The notes beneath the pieces were generated by a model. It saw nothing but the letters and a program-made list of their open reading frames with translations, was not told where the DNA came from and searched no databases. Made by a program: the position numbers and the translations under genes. Source: Nonomuraea harbinensis (GTDB lineage Bacteria; Actinomycetota; Actinomycetes; Streptosporangiales; Streptosporangiaceae). From it: DNA of 64,000 nucleotides. The DNA lies in assembly GCF_019396385.1 (NCBI RefSeq), contig NZ_JAHKRN010000020.1:80095-144094 (forward strand), in the 5' to 3' direction. Below, in pieces: positions 15,304 to 23,910 of this stretch (its first letter is position 1; each line of letters opens with the position of its first letter).

Positions 15304-17018
15304 GCGCACTCCAGTCCCCGTTGGGCCAATCCGTAGGCTACCGCGTAGCGGTGCCCAAGTGATCCCGCCACGTTGCCGCGTCCCACCGTCGAACCCGGGG
15401 GCAGGCACTCGGCGATCGAGGCGAGCACCTCGTCGTCGCCGGCCGCTCCGCCGACCACCAGAAGCGGGAGGGCTTCGGCGACGCCGAACGCATCCAGCGC
15501 ACGCACCACGTTCCGGCCGATGGTCTCCGCCTTGGCCGCCATCCGCCAGGCGCGCCACTCACCCAGACCGAGCGACCGGTTGAAGGGAAGCAGCCCCACC
15601 GGACCCTCGACGCACAGCGCGCCGACCGCGCCGCCGGACAGCGGTGCGTCCAGGAAGGCCCGGCCGCCCTTCTCGTCGATCACGACGTGCGGCGAGTCGG
15701 CGTGCAACGCGGGCACCCGCTTGGCGTGGTCGGCCAGCCCCATCGGGATGGCCAGCGCCTTGGCCGTCACGGTGGTGAGCATCTCCCCCGCTCCGGCCAG
15801 CACGAGGCGCCGGTCGCCGGCGGAGACGTCGATCGTGCCGCCGCCCAGGTCGGCGATGACCGCGTCACCCGGACAGCCCGGGGTCGTGAGGGCTCCCGCG
15901 CGTCCCGCCGCCGCTTCGGATCCGGCGAGCGACACCGGCGCGTCCAGCGCCTCCGCCAGCACCCGCGCCGGGTCGGCGACGGGCAGGGGCCCCGAGTCGA
16001 GCACCGCTGTGATCACTTGGTCGACGCCGACCGTGCCCCGCCGGGACCGGGCCTGCCGGGCGATCGCGTCGAGGTGGACGGCGTAGACGTCATCAACGCT
16101 GTCCCATCGCGGACCCGCCCAGCGGACGGCCGAGACGCGGCCGGGCGGCGACCGCCTGAGTCGGTCGACCGTGCCCGTCAGGTCGGCGATGGTCCCATCA
16201 CTCCATCGAAGCCAGTCCCCCGTCTCGGTCGATGGTGTCTCCCCGCGCCGACCGTCGTCATCGGCCAGCAGCGCGACGACCGCGTACGAGGAGTCGGCCA
16301 GTTCGTGGGTGAGCGCCCGGACGTACGGGCTAGCGGCAGGAATACCGAAGGTGTCAGCCACCCAGTACGGGTCCGCGAGGCGTCGCAGGGGCCGCCCGTG
16401 GGGGCGCGCCTCGACCGCGACCAGCTCCGAGGCGCCCAACTCCCCCGGCGGCACCCCATCGACCACCGGGAGCCGGTCGCCCAGCCGGTTCGCGATCAGG
16501 ACCGCCTCGTCGCGTTCCACCAGGACCGCGACGATGTCGGCGCCTGCCCTGCGGGCTTCGTTGATCTGACCCGCCGCGTGGTCGTACGCGACACCGGCGG
16601 GCACGACGACAACCAGCGCGTCCAGCCGGTCGGCGTCCGCCGGCGAGCCGTGACGGCGGACGCGCAGCGCGTCCAGGGTGACCGGCCGGCCGGCGGCGAC
16701 GGCGTCACCGGCGGCCGTCGTCGCGGCGCGGGTGAGCAGGCGCAGTGGGCCGGTGCCCGCCGGCGCCCGCCCGCCGGCCCGGCACGCCGTGCGCACCGGA
16801 TGCGCGGGGGCCAGGCACGCGGAGTCCACGCGCACCGAGCAACTCGCCGCCGTTCGCAGGACCAGCCGTGCCGCGGCGGTGAGCGACTCCGCGCTTCCCT
16901 TGGTTCCCCGGGTCATGCCGCGGGCGGACGCCAGGACCTCGACGCCGCCACGTGCCGCCCGCGCGAGCACGATCTCCGTAGTCGAATTGCCGATGTCGAC
17001 GCCCGCGACCACGGTCAT
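15300..17018 (-). CDS. Diol/glycerol dehydratase reactivating factor, large (ATPase) subunit-like
   Basis: 572 residues from the ATG at 17018, which overlaps the stop of the small dehydratase subunit (ATGA). It begins VVAGVDIGNSTTEIVLARA and has an ADLGGGTIDVS phosphate loop near residue 390, as in actin/Hsp70-fold reactivases (DdrA/PduG, about 610 residues). The MTRGTKGS stretch near residue 35 is characteristic of that family. The role is ATP-driven exchange of damaged cobalamin from the dehydratase. The small partner subunit (DdrB/PduH) is not found in the window. MutL-like glutamate-mutase repair proteins share the fold, but the context favours the dehydratase reactivase. Confidence 0.85.
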   Translation of the reverse strand: MTVVAGVDIGNSTTEIVLARAARGGVEVLASARGMTRGTKGSAESLTAAARLVLRTAASCSVRVDSACLAPAHPVRTACRAGGRAPAGTGPLRLLTRAATTAAGDAVAAGRPVTLDALRVRRHGSPADADRLDALVVVVPAGVAYDHAAGQINEARRAGADIVAVLVERDEAVLIANRLGDRLPVVDGVPPGELGASELVAVEARPHGRPLRRLADPYWVADTFGIPAASPYVRALTHELADSSYAVVALLADDDGRRGETPSTETGDWLRWSDGTIADLTGTVDRLRRSPPGRVSAVRWAGPRWDSVDDVYAVHLDAIARQARSRRGTVGVDQVITAVLDSGPLPVADPARVLAEALDAPVSLAGSEAAAGRAGALTTPGCPGDAVIADLGGGTIDVSAGDRRLVLAGAGEMLTTVTAKALAIPMGLADHAKRVPALHADSPHVVIDEKGGRAFLDAPLSGGAVGALCVEGPVGLLPFNRSLGLGEWRAWRMAAKAETIGRNVVRALDAFGVAEALPLLVVGGAAGDDEVLASIAECLPPGSTVGRGNVAGSLGHRYAVAYGLAQRGLECA

Positions 17019-17383
17019 GGCGCGAGGCCGCAGCGCGCGTAGACGTCCGCGGCCTCGCTCACCAGCTCTGCGCACCTCGGCATCCCCTGCGCGGCCAGGC
17101 CGTCCGCTATCTCGCGCAGCTCCGCGGCGGTGGAACGGCCCGGGCGCAGGGCCTCGTAGAGGCGCATCAGCTCCTCGTCACCAAGCATCGCCATCTCCGC
17201 GCCGCGCCGCAGACTTTCGGCCAGCTGACTGTTGCCGAAGCGGTCGGCCTGCGCCGCCTGGTGGAGCAGGGTGTCCGGATGAATGCGGATGTCATCGAGG
17301 GTCAGCTCGCCGGAGCGGGCTCGTTCCAGCGTCAGTTCGTCGATCGGCCGACCTGACACGGCACGCGGCGTCAACGGTTCCAT
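17015..17383 (-). CDS. pduE: Diol dehydratase small (gamma) subunit
   Basis: 122 residues. Typical blocks of the small subunit are present: SGRPIDELTLERARSGELTL, DDIRIHPDTLLHQAAQADRF, LRRGAEMAMLGDEELMRLYE and ALRPGRST. The family length is about 110-170 residues, and the N-terminal solubility extension of enteric PduE is missing, as in shell-less enzymes. It overlaps the preceding large/medium gene by 13 nt and the following reactivase gene by 4 nt, so the three are translationally coupled and presumably made in fixed ratio. Confidence 0.9.
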   Translation of the reverse strand: MEPLTPRAVSGRPIDELTLERARSGELTLDDIRIHPDTLLHQAAQADRFGNSQLAESLRRGAEMAMLGDEELMRLYEALRPGRSTAAELREIADGLAAQGMPRCAELVSEAADVYARCGLAP

Positions 17384-19617
17384 CTGACCTCCTGGGGGGG
17401 CAGATCCGGGCGGCTGTGGGCACGCTCAACCGCCACCATCGAGACGACCCGGGTGTGGTATCTGGCGGTGATGGCTTCATCGGTGTAGGCGTTCCGGACA
17501 GGGTCGGGGGTGCTGCCCTTGGCGTGGCGTCCGGCGTTGATCCCCATGGCGCGATACATCTCCCGGGTCACGAGCGGGGCCACGCTGAAGAGTTCGAGGT
17601 TCATCAGCGGCGCGAGGTCACGGCGGTGGATCAGCGCCGTCCCCTTGGCCTGCAGACCAATGCCGATGCCCGAGCCCGCGAGCCGTGCCGCGGCAAGCCC
17701 GATGAATCCGACGTCGATCGTGGCCTGGACCCGCACCAGTCGGGCTTCGCAACCCTCTTCCTCAAGCCCTGCCGCGAGTTCTTTCAGCACTTCGTAGACG
17801 GTCAGCCCGGACAGGGTCTGGTGCAGGCTGACGGCGAGAGCCGGTGACAGCCCGATCACCACCTCGCGAGGGTCGTCGCCGGGCGACGCCGGGCCCGCGT
17901 CGGTCAGGACGCCCGGCAGCGCGTGCCGATCCTGCTCACTGACCAGGTCGATCACGGATCTCTGCTGCCGTACGGTATCGATCTCCCGCCTCCGCTCGGC
18001 GGGCATCTCGTAGCCTGTCCCGGGGCCGCTGTAGTCGTTGGGGTCGGTGACGCCGGACAGGACGTTCATCTGCTCGTCGAAGATGGCGGCGGTCTGGAGG
18101 TAATCTCCCTGCACGCGGGCGCGCAGCATGCCCAGCACCCTTTCGGCCTCTTCGGGGTATCCGCATTCGTCCAGCGCGCGTACGACGTCGAGACCGGTGA
18201 GGCCAGACTCCTGGATCACTCGGGAGGCGTGCAGGACAGCCAGCGAATCCGGTTCGGCCAGGTCCTTGGATCCCTCGGCGGTGACGACGGACTCGAGGTG
18301 CTCGTCGCTGAAGTCGGCCAGCCCGAGATACCGGTAGACCGCCCGGGTCGCCTCGGCAGCCTTACGTCGCAGTTCCAGGACGGTCTGTTCGTCGGCGCTG
18401 CGCAGCCCACCGTCGACACCCCAGTCACGCTGCAGGACCAGGTAGTCGTCCAGATCGTTGGCGTTGAAGTTGGACGGGCCGAACATGTTGTCGTAACGCG
18501 GGACGGAACCGAAACCGGAGAAGATGAAGTCCGACCCGGCGAGGAAGAGCGGCAGGGTGCGGGCCGTCCTGCGCATGTCGGACTCCGACATCAGGGTGTC
18601 GTTGCCGGAGCAGGATTCCAGGTTGCGCATCATCACCATGAGGTTCTCGCTGAGCAGCTCACGCACCCCGCCGGGCACGGACGCCGCCACGCTCGCCCCG
18701 TCGATACCGCCGTTCTGCACTCCCTGGGCGCCCATCGCGCGGGCCAAGGCCACGCAACGAGCCTCCAGGTATCCCATGGACTTTCCTTCGGCATATCCCA
18801 TCAGGACCTCGGACCCGGCCCCGCTGGAGACCCGCATCTTGATCCCACGGGAGGCGTACCCGGACACCAGGAACGCCTTGGACCAGGGGGTGTCGTCGCC
18901 GTCCACGAACACCCGTTCCGTCCCGTACAGGCTGACCGTCTCGGCGTAGGACACGAGCCCGCGCATGCCGAGCTTCAGTTCGAGACCTTCCTCGACCGCG
19001 CACTGGGTGAGCGCGCCGGCGGCGGGCACCTGGGAACCGATCAGCAGAGCCATCGCGACGGCGGGGGCATCATGGAGCACCGGCACGGTGGTCTCCAGCT
19101 CGCGGAACCCGAACGCCACGGCGGTGGCCGCGTCCGCCGCGATCAGCAGCGGGTCGTCCATGCGGTTGGTCACGTGCGCCTGGTTCGCGGGAGTACGACG
19201 CACCCGCATTTTCATGATCGCCATCTGCATCTCGACCGGCTTCAGCCCGGCCAGAACACGTGCGATCTTGGCCGGTGTCATGCCGGAGGTCAGCCTGACG
19301 ACCTCGTCACGCGGCGTCGCGCTGTCGACGAGGAGCCTGGCCAGCTCCCGTTCGTCCATCGCCATCACCTCGGGCGCGACGGCCAGGTCCAGGCCGTGCC
19401 GGGCGATGAAGTGGTCGATGCTGTCGAACTCCTCGACCGTACGGCCGTCCATCTCCACCACGACACCGTCCCGGACGCGGATGCCGGGCTCGGGGTCGTG
19501 CGGTGAGCTGAACGACATCAGGCCGAGGTCCGGATTCTCGGTGGAGAAGCCGTCGAGGTTCACCCGCTGGGCGTCCATCATCCGGAACCGCCCCGAACGC
19601 TGCTCTGGAGCCGTCAT
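17371..19617 (-). CDS. B12-dependent diol/glycerol dehydratase, large and medium subunits fused
   Basis: 748 residues from the ATG at 19617, which overlaps the permease stop (ATGA). Residues 1 to about 555 are the catalytic large subunit (TIM barrel): DGFSTENPDLGLMSFSSPHD, SGAGSEVLMGYAEGKSMGYL and AQGVQNGGIDGAS. After a linker of about 25 residues, residues from about 580 to 748 are the medium subunit: DPREVVIGLSPALAVSLHQT, SGIGIGLQAKGTALIHRRDL and PLMNLELFS. In enteric bacteria these are separate (PduC, PduD); fused forms occur in actinobacteria. The enzyme uses adenosylcobalamin to dehydrate 1,2-diols or glycerol to aldehydes. No microcompartment shell genes or encapsulation peptide are present. 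Confidence 0.93.
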   Translation of the reverse strand: MTAPEQRSGRFRMMDAQRVNLDGFSTENPDLGLMSFSSPHDPEPGIRVRDGVVVEMDGRTVEEFDSIDHFIARHGLDLAVAPEVMAMDERELARLLVDSATPRDEVVRLTSGMTPAKIARVLAGLKPVEMQMAIMKMRVRRTPANQAHVTNRMDDPLLIAADAATAVAFGFRELETTVPVLHDAPAVAMALLIGSQVPAAGALTQCAVEEGLELKLGMRGLVSYAETVSLYGTERVFVDGDDTPWSKAFLVSGYASRGIKMRVSSGAGSEVLMGYAEGKSMGYLEARCVALARAMGAQGVQNGGIDGASVAASVPGGVRELLSENLMVMMRNLESCSGNDTLMSESDMRRTARTLPLFLAGSDFIFSGFGSVPRYDNMFGPSNFNANDLDDYLVLQRDWGVDGGLRSADEQTVLELRRKAAEATRAVYRYLGLADFSDEHLESVVTAEGSKDLAEPDSLAVLHASRVIQESGLTGLDVVRALDECGYPEEAERVLGMLRARVQGDYLQTAAIFDEQMNVLSGVTDPNDYSGPGTGYEMPAERRREIDTVRQQRSVIDLVSEQDRHALPGVLTDAGPASPGDDPREVVIGLSPALAVSLHQTLSGLTVYEVLKELAAGLEEEGCEARLVRVQATIDVGFIGLAAARLAGSGIGIGLQAKGTALIHRRDLAPLMNLELFSVAPLVTREMYRAMGINAGRHAKGSTPDPVRNAYTDEAITARYHTRVVSMVAVERAHSRPDLPPQEVRWNR

Positions 19618-20579
19618 CGCCGCACTCTCTCGGGTTGAGGATCGGCGACCCGCGCCTGACCGCCGGACGGGGTGCCCGACGCGGGCGACCCGCCGCCTCG
19701 CGCGGGCGGCTCCTGCGCGGACTCCTCGGGTATCGCGCCCGCCGTGCTCCGGCCGCGCCTGGTCAGTACGAACAGCGCGAGCAGCAGCGCGAGGAGAGTC
19801 ACCAGGATCAGCACGCTGGCGATGGCGTTGATGGCCGGGCTGACGCCACGCCGGATCGAGGAGAACAGCAGGATGGGAAGCGTCTGGGACTGCCCCCGGG
19901 TGAAGAACGCGATGATGAAGTCGTCGAACGCGAACGTGAAGGCGAGGATGAACCCGCCGAAGATCGCCGACCCCAGTTGCGGCAGCGTGACCTGGAAGAG
20001 CGTCCGCAGCGGCGGCGCGTAGAGGTCCGCGCTGGCGTTGCGCAGGCTCGCGTCCATCTGCGCGATCCGCGCCTTGAGCACGATCATCACCACCGCGATG
20101 CCGAACACCGACTCGCCCGCGATCACGCTGATCTTGCCGAGCCCCAGCTCGGGCGGCGTGTCCCCGGGCCACAGGTACGCCAGCCACGGGTTGAGCCAGT
20201 CGGCGAAGGTGACGAAGGCCAGCAGCAGCGACAGCCCCAGCACGATCGCGGGGATCACCACCGCGACGTACGTCATCATCTCGATGGTGCGTTGCGCCCT
20301 CGGCCTCAGCCCGGTCACCCCGATCGCCGCCGCCGTGCCGAACAGCGTTGCGATCACCGCCGAGGCGGTGGAGATCTGCAGGCTGTTGCGCAGCGCCTCC
20401 AGGATGAAGGGATCGGTCCACGCCTGCTCGTACCAGGTCAGCGACAGCCCTTCGAGCTGGGTCACGTGCCGTCCGGAGTTGAAGCTGAAGACGACGACCA
20501 CGGCGATCGGCACGAACAGGAACAGATACACCAGCAGCGCGTAGCCGGAGAGCAGGCGATCGAACCTGGCGGTCTTCAC
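19614..20579 (-). CDS. ABC transporter permease, PotC-like
   Basis: 321 residues with six hydrophobic segments, starting with LLSGYALLVYLFLFVPIAVV. The binding-protein-dependent EAA-type loop is SLRNASADLYAPPLRTLFQV, followed by TLPQLGSAIFGG. Length and topology match the second permease of spermidine/putrescine-type importers. It has a long charged, Pro/Gly-rich C-terminal tail (about residues 275-321) that family members normally lack. It overlaps both neighbours by 4 nt. Confidence 0.9.
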   Translation of the reverse strand: MKTARFDRLLSGYALLVYLFLFVPIAVVVVFSFNSGRHVTQLEGLSLTWYEQAWTDPFILEALRNSLQISTASAVIATLFGTAAAIGVTGLRPRAQRTIEMMTYVAVVIPAIVLGLSLLLAFVTFADWLNPWLAYLWPGDTPPELGLGKISVIAGESVFGIAVVMIVLKARIAQMDASLRNASADLYAPPLRTLFQVTLPQLGSAIFGGFILAFTFAFDDFIIAFFTRGQSQTLPILLFSSIRRGVSPAINAIASVLILVTLLALLLALFVLTRRGRSTAGAIPEESAQEPPARGGGSPASGTPSGGQARVADPQPERVRR

Positions 20580-21454
20580 AGCACCCCCTCGGTGGGAAGC
20601 GGTCCGGCCAGCCTCCGGGTGAGCCTGGAGTAGCCCACCACGACGAAGCTCATGAGGAGGATGAACGACCCGGCGAGGGCGGCACCCAGCGGCCAGTTAC
20701 GCGACTGCAGGAACAGGTCGGCGAGAGCGTTGCCGAGGAAGTACGAGCGTCCTCCGCCCAGCAGGACGGGGATCAGGTACTCCCCCATCACGGGGATGAA
20801 CACGAGCAGACAGCCGCTGAGCACCCCCGGAGCCGACAGCGGAAGCGTCACCTGCCGGAAGGTCGCCAGCCGATCCGCGCCGAGATCCTTCGACGCCGCC
20901 CGCAGCGAGGGGTCGATCCGCTCAAGGGAGACGTAGATCGGCAGCAGCATCAGCGGCAGGTAGTTGTAGACGATGCCGATCACGATCGCGAACGGCGTGT
21001 TCAGCAGGCGCAGGTCGTCGGCCAAGCCCAGCGTCGACAGCACCTCGGGGATGCCGTTGTTGCCGAGCAGGAAGATCCAGGCGTAGGTCCGGATCAGCAT
21101 GCTGGTCCAGAACGGGACGATGATCAGCGCGAGCAGCACCATCCTCATGCGGCCGGCCTTCATCGCGAGGTAGTAGGCCAGCGGATAGGCCACCACCAGC
21201 GTCACCGCGGTCCCGATCAGGCTGAACCGCACGGTGTTCAGGATCGGGACCAGCCGGGTCTCCAGCTCGCCGTAGTTGGCCAGCGTGAACCCCGGCAGGT
21301 AGCCGCCGCCCGGCCCCCGCACCCCGACGGACACGACGAACAGCACCACGAGAGGGGCGATCATGAACAGCAGGAACCACAGCACGGCGGGACCGGCCGC
21401 GACGGCCGAGCTCCGGCCCCGTCGAGCTGTGGACGTCATGGTCTTACGGCTCAC
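20576..21454 (-). CDS. ABC transporter permease, PotB-like
   Basis: 292 residues. After a basic N-terminus comes VLWFLLFMIAPLVVLFVVSV, then five more membrane segments. The coupling loop reads SLRAASKDLGADRLATFRQV and continues TLPLSAPGVLSG, the classical EAA motif. WTSMLIRTYAWIFLLGNNG is a strong signature of PotB. It pairs with the PotC-like protein to form the channel. ATGA overlap with the following permease gene. Confidence 0.92.
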   Translation of the reverse strand: MSRKTMTSTARRGRSSAVAAGPAVLWFLLFMIAPLVVLFVVSVGVRGPGGGYLPGFTLANYGELETRLVPILNTVRFSLIGTAVTLVVAYPLAYYLAMKAGRMRMVLLALIIVPFWTSMLIRTYAWIFLLGNNGIPEVLSTLGLADDLRLLNTPFAIVIGIVYNYLPLMLLPIYVSLERIDPSLRAASKDLGADRLATFRQVTLPLSAPGVLSGCLLVFIPVMGEYLIPVLLGGGRSYFLGNALADLFLQSRNWPLGAALAGSFILLMSFVVVGYSRLTRRLAGPLPTEGVL

Positions 21455-22566
21455 GACGACTTGATCCTCGCCCAGGTTTCGGCGCGCAGCGGGCTGTTGT
21501 ACGTCTCGGCGGTGGCGAAGGAGAGCGGCGCGATGGTCTCCTCGGCCGGGTAGATGACCGGGTTGTCCCGGACGGCGGCGTCGACCATCGCGGTCACCGC
21601 CGGGTCGGCATGCGGATACAGCGAGAAGTTGATGTTGTCGGCGGCGTTCTGGGGCTGGTGGATGAACTTGAGGAACGCCCAGGCCGCTTCGGCGTGCGGG
21701 GCGTCCTTCGGCACCGACCAGTTGTCGCTCCAGATCTCACCGCCGTCCTTGCCGATCACGTACTTGAACGCGGGATTGTCGCGGACCACCTGCACCCCGT
21801 CGCCCGTCCAGGCGATCGACATCCAGGTGTCCCCGTTGCGCAGGCCCGGCTGGGTGTCGCTGCTGATGGCGAAGAGCTTCGACTTGATGCTCTTGAGGAA
21901 CTTCTCGACCTCGCCGAGCCCCTTCTCGTCGCCGACGTTGAAGTCCAGGCCCAGGCTGACCGCGGCCGACCCGATCGAGGAGATCTGGTGGTCGACGATC
22001 AGGGCCCTGCGGTCGAGGGTCGGAGCCAGCTTGAAGAACTCGGCCCAGCTCGACAGCTCGGAGCCCAGCTCCTCAGAGAAGATCATCCCGGTGGTGCCCC
22101 AGTGCTTGGGGAGCGTGAACTTGTTGCCCGGGTCGAACTCCTGGTCGACGACCGCCTTGTTCCACCCGGAGACGTCGACCTCGATCTTGTCGTAGTCGAG
22201 GGGCTGGAGCAGCCCGCTCTGGATCCAGCCGGGGATCGCGTACTGGCTGGGAACGGCCACGTCGATGCCGGAGTTGCCGGCGCGGAGCAGCGCCTCCATC
22301 TCCTCCGTCGAGCCGAACACCTGCACGTTGACGCGGACGCCCGTCTCGTCGGTGAACCGCTGGAGCACGGCGGGGTCGTCGTAGTTCGGCCACGTCGCGA
22401 GGTTCAGCGTCGAGCCGAGCTCGCCGCTCTTGGCGGCGGTCCCGGTGTTCGAGGCCGTGGTCGGCGGCGCGCAGGCCGACAGCGAGGCGCCGGCCCCCGC
22501 GGCCAGGCTGCCGTAACCGAGGAGTCGCATGAGACTGCGGCGGGAGATCGCGTTGGGGGATGGCAT
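21451..22566 (-). CDS. ABC transporter substrate-binding lipoprotein, PotD-like
   Basis: 371 residues from the ATG at 22566 (AAGGAG at ideal spacing). A GTG two codons upstream is in frame. The signal has twin arginines (SRRSLMRLLGY) and a lipobox LSAC with Cys32, so it is probably a Tat-exported lipoprotein. The mature protein begins with a PotD-like first strand (STLNLATWPNYDDPAVLQRF) and contains VAVPSQYAIPGWIQSGLLQP and WTGDGVQVVRDNP. PotD-type proteins bind spermidine, putrescine or related cations. Joined to a diol dehydratase operon, the ligand here may be an amino alcohol or polyol (inference). Confidence 0.92.
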   Translation of the reverse strand: MPSPNAISRRSLMRLLGYGSLAAGAGASLSACAPPTTASNTGTAAKSGELGSTLNLATWPNYDDPAVLQRFTDETGVRVNVQVFGSTEEMEALLRAGNSGIDVAVPSQYAIPGWIQSGLLQPLDYDKIEVDVSGWNKAVVDQEFDPGNKFTLPKHWGTTGMIFSEELGSELSSWAEFFKLAPTLDRRALIVDHQISSIGSAAVSLGLDFNVGDEKGLGEVEKFLKSIKSKLFAISSDTQPGLRNGDTWMSIAWTGDGVQVVRDNPAFKYVIGKDGGEIWSDNWSVPKDAPHAEAAWAFLKFIHQPQNAADNINFSLYPHADPAVTAMVDAAVRDNPVIYPAEETIAPLSFATAETYNSPLRAETWARIKSS

Positions 22567-22575
22567 GGGCACTCC

Positions 22576-23724
22576 TTAGGACTTCGCGGCGGAATTCCAC
22601 GTGGGCACGACTCGGGCGTCTCTCGAATTCCAGCCGACGACCACCGCGCCGCCCGATTGGAAATCGATCTCGTGGGCGGTGCCGGCCAGCGGAATGCGCA
22701 CCTTCACCGCGCCGATCGTCTGCGTCCGCACCGTGCAGTCGACCTGGTCCCCGTGAAAACTGAATGCCTCCACCACACCGGTGGCCGTGCATTCGGCGGC
22801 CTTGCTGTCATCGCTGTCCGGCGCGAACAGGCGCAGGCGTTCGGGACGCAGCGCCAGCCGGACGTCCTGGCCGGAATTCAGATCCGCCGTGGCGATGCCG
22901 GAGAAAGTCCCGGCCTCCGTCTCGACCTGAGTGAGGTCGTCGGAAACGCCCGCCACGGTCCCCGCGACGAAATTCATCGTGCCGATGAAACCCGCCACCC
23001 ACGAGTCCGCCGGCCGATCGTACAAGTCCATGGGGGTGGTGTCCTGCACGATCTCGCCCTCGCGCATCACCGCGATGCGGTCGGCCATCGACAGGGCCTC
23101 CCCCTGGTCGTGGGTGACGAAGATGAAGGAGATGCCGAGCCTGGACTGCAGGGACTTGAGCTCGGCCTGCATGTCGACGCGGAGCTTGGCGTCCAGCGCC
23201 GACAGCGGCTCGTCCAGCAGCAGGACCGACGGGTGGGCGACCAGCGCCCGCGCGAGAGCCACCCGCTGCTGCTGTCCCCCGCTCAGCTCCGACGGCCGCC
23301 GCCGCGGCAGGTGGTCCAGCTGCACGAGCTGGAGAGCCGCGTTGACCCGCGACTCGATCTCGGACTTCGCGATCCGGGGCCGCTGCTGGCGCAGCGCGTA
23401 TCCCACATTCTTCGCCACATCCATATGCGGGAACAGCGCGTAATGCTGGAAGACGGTATTCAACGGCCGCCGGAATGCGGGCATGTCCGTGATCTCACCC
23501 GGACCGAGATGTATTTCTCCGGCCGACGGCGACTCGAATCCCGCCAGCATCTTGAGCAGCGTGGTCTTTCCGCACCCCGAGGGGCCGAGTAGGGCGAAGA
23601 ACGTGCCCGGCTCGAGGGAGAAACTAACGTTGGAGACAGCACGCACGTCACCGTATGCTTTGCTCAATCCCACAACGCGAAGAAAACCCTCGGCAACCTG
23701 TTCGTCATTGGTTACCGCAGTCAC
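22576..23724 (-). CDS. ABC transporter ATP-binding protein, PotA-like; first gene of diol dehydratase operon
   Basis: 382 residues from a GTG at 23724 with GGAGG 5 nt upstream. Walker A GPSGCGKTT, Q-loop FQHYALFPHM, signature LSGGQQQR, Walker B LLLDEPLSALD and switch His in FVTHDQ are all intact. The C-terminal about 130 residues form the TOBE region (LALRPERLRLF). This is the full PotA layout. It is followed 9 nt later by the binding protein and heads a nine-gene run to 14,548 with overlaps or very short gaps. The 186-bp space upstream (23725-23910) must hold the promoter. I see no convincing operator there. Confidence 0.93.
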   Translation of the reverse strand: MTAVTNDEQVAEGFLRVVGLSKAYGDVRAVSNVSFSLEPGTFFALLGPSGCGKTTLLKMLAGFESPSAGEIHLGPGEITDMPAFRRPLNTVFQHYALFPHMDVAKNVGYALRQQRPRIAKSEIESRVNAALQLVQLDHLPRRRPSELSGGQQQRVALARALVAHPSVLLLDEPLSALDAKLRVDMQAELKSLQSRLGISFIFVTHDQGEALSMADRIAVMREGEIVQDTTPMDLYDRPADSWVAGFIGTMNFVAGTVAGVSDDLTQVETEAGTFSGIATADLNSGQDVRLALRPERLRLFAPDSDDSKAAECTATGVVEAFSFHGDQVDCTVRTQTIGAVKVRIPLAGTAHEIDFQSGGAVVVGWNSRDARVVPTWNSAAKS

Positions 23725-23910
23725 GCAGACCTCCGTATCAGGCCTGCCGCCCGCCGGTTTCCCTCGCACATTTCCGTGGGGGACCGGTAAGCGGCACGTG
23801 CCCCGGAGCATGCCGCGCGCCGCGAACGGCGGTCAACGACTGCACTCGCTTTCCAACACCTTGTTGGTCACCGGCGCGCGTCTTTCAGCCACTTTGAAGC
23901 CATTTCAAGA

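Noticed and set aside
15300..17018. Assignment as glutamate mutase MutL
   Set aside because: The fold is shared, but the neighbours are diol dehydratase subunits and the N-terminal MTRGTKGS block fits DdrA/PduG.
15687..17042. Long plus-strand open frames opposite the reactivase and dehydratase genes
   Set aside because: The minus strand holds clear family motifs and ATGA overlaps. The plus frames have none.
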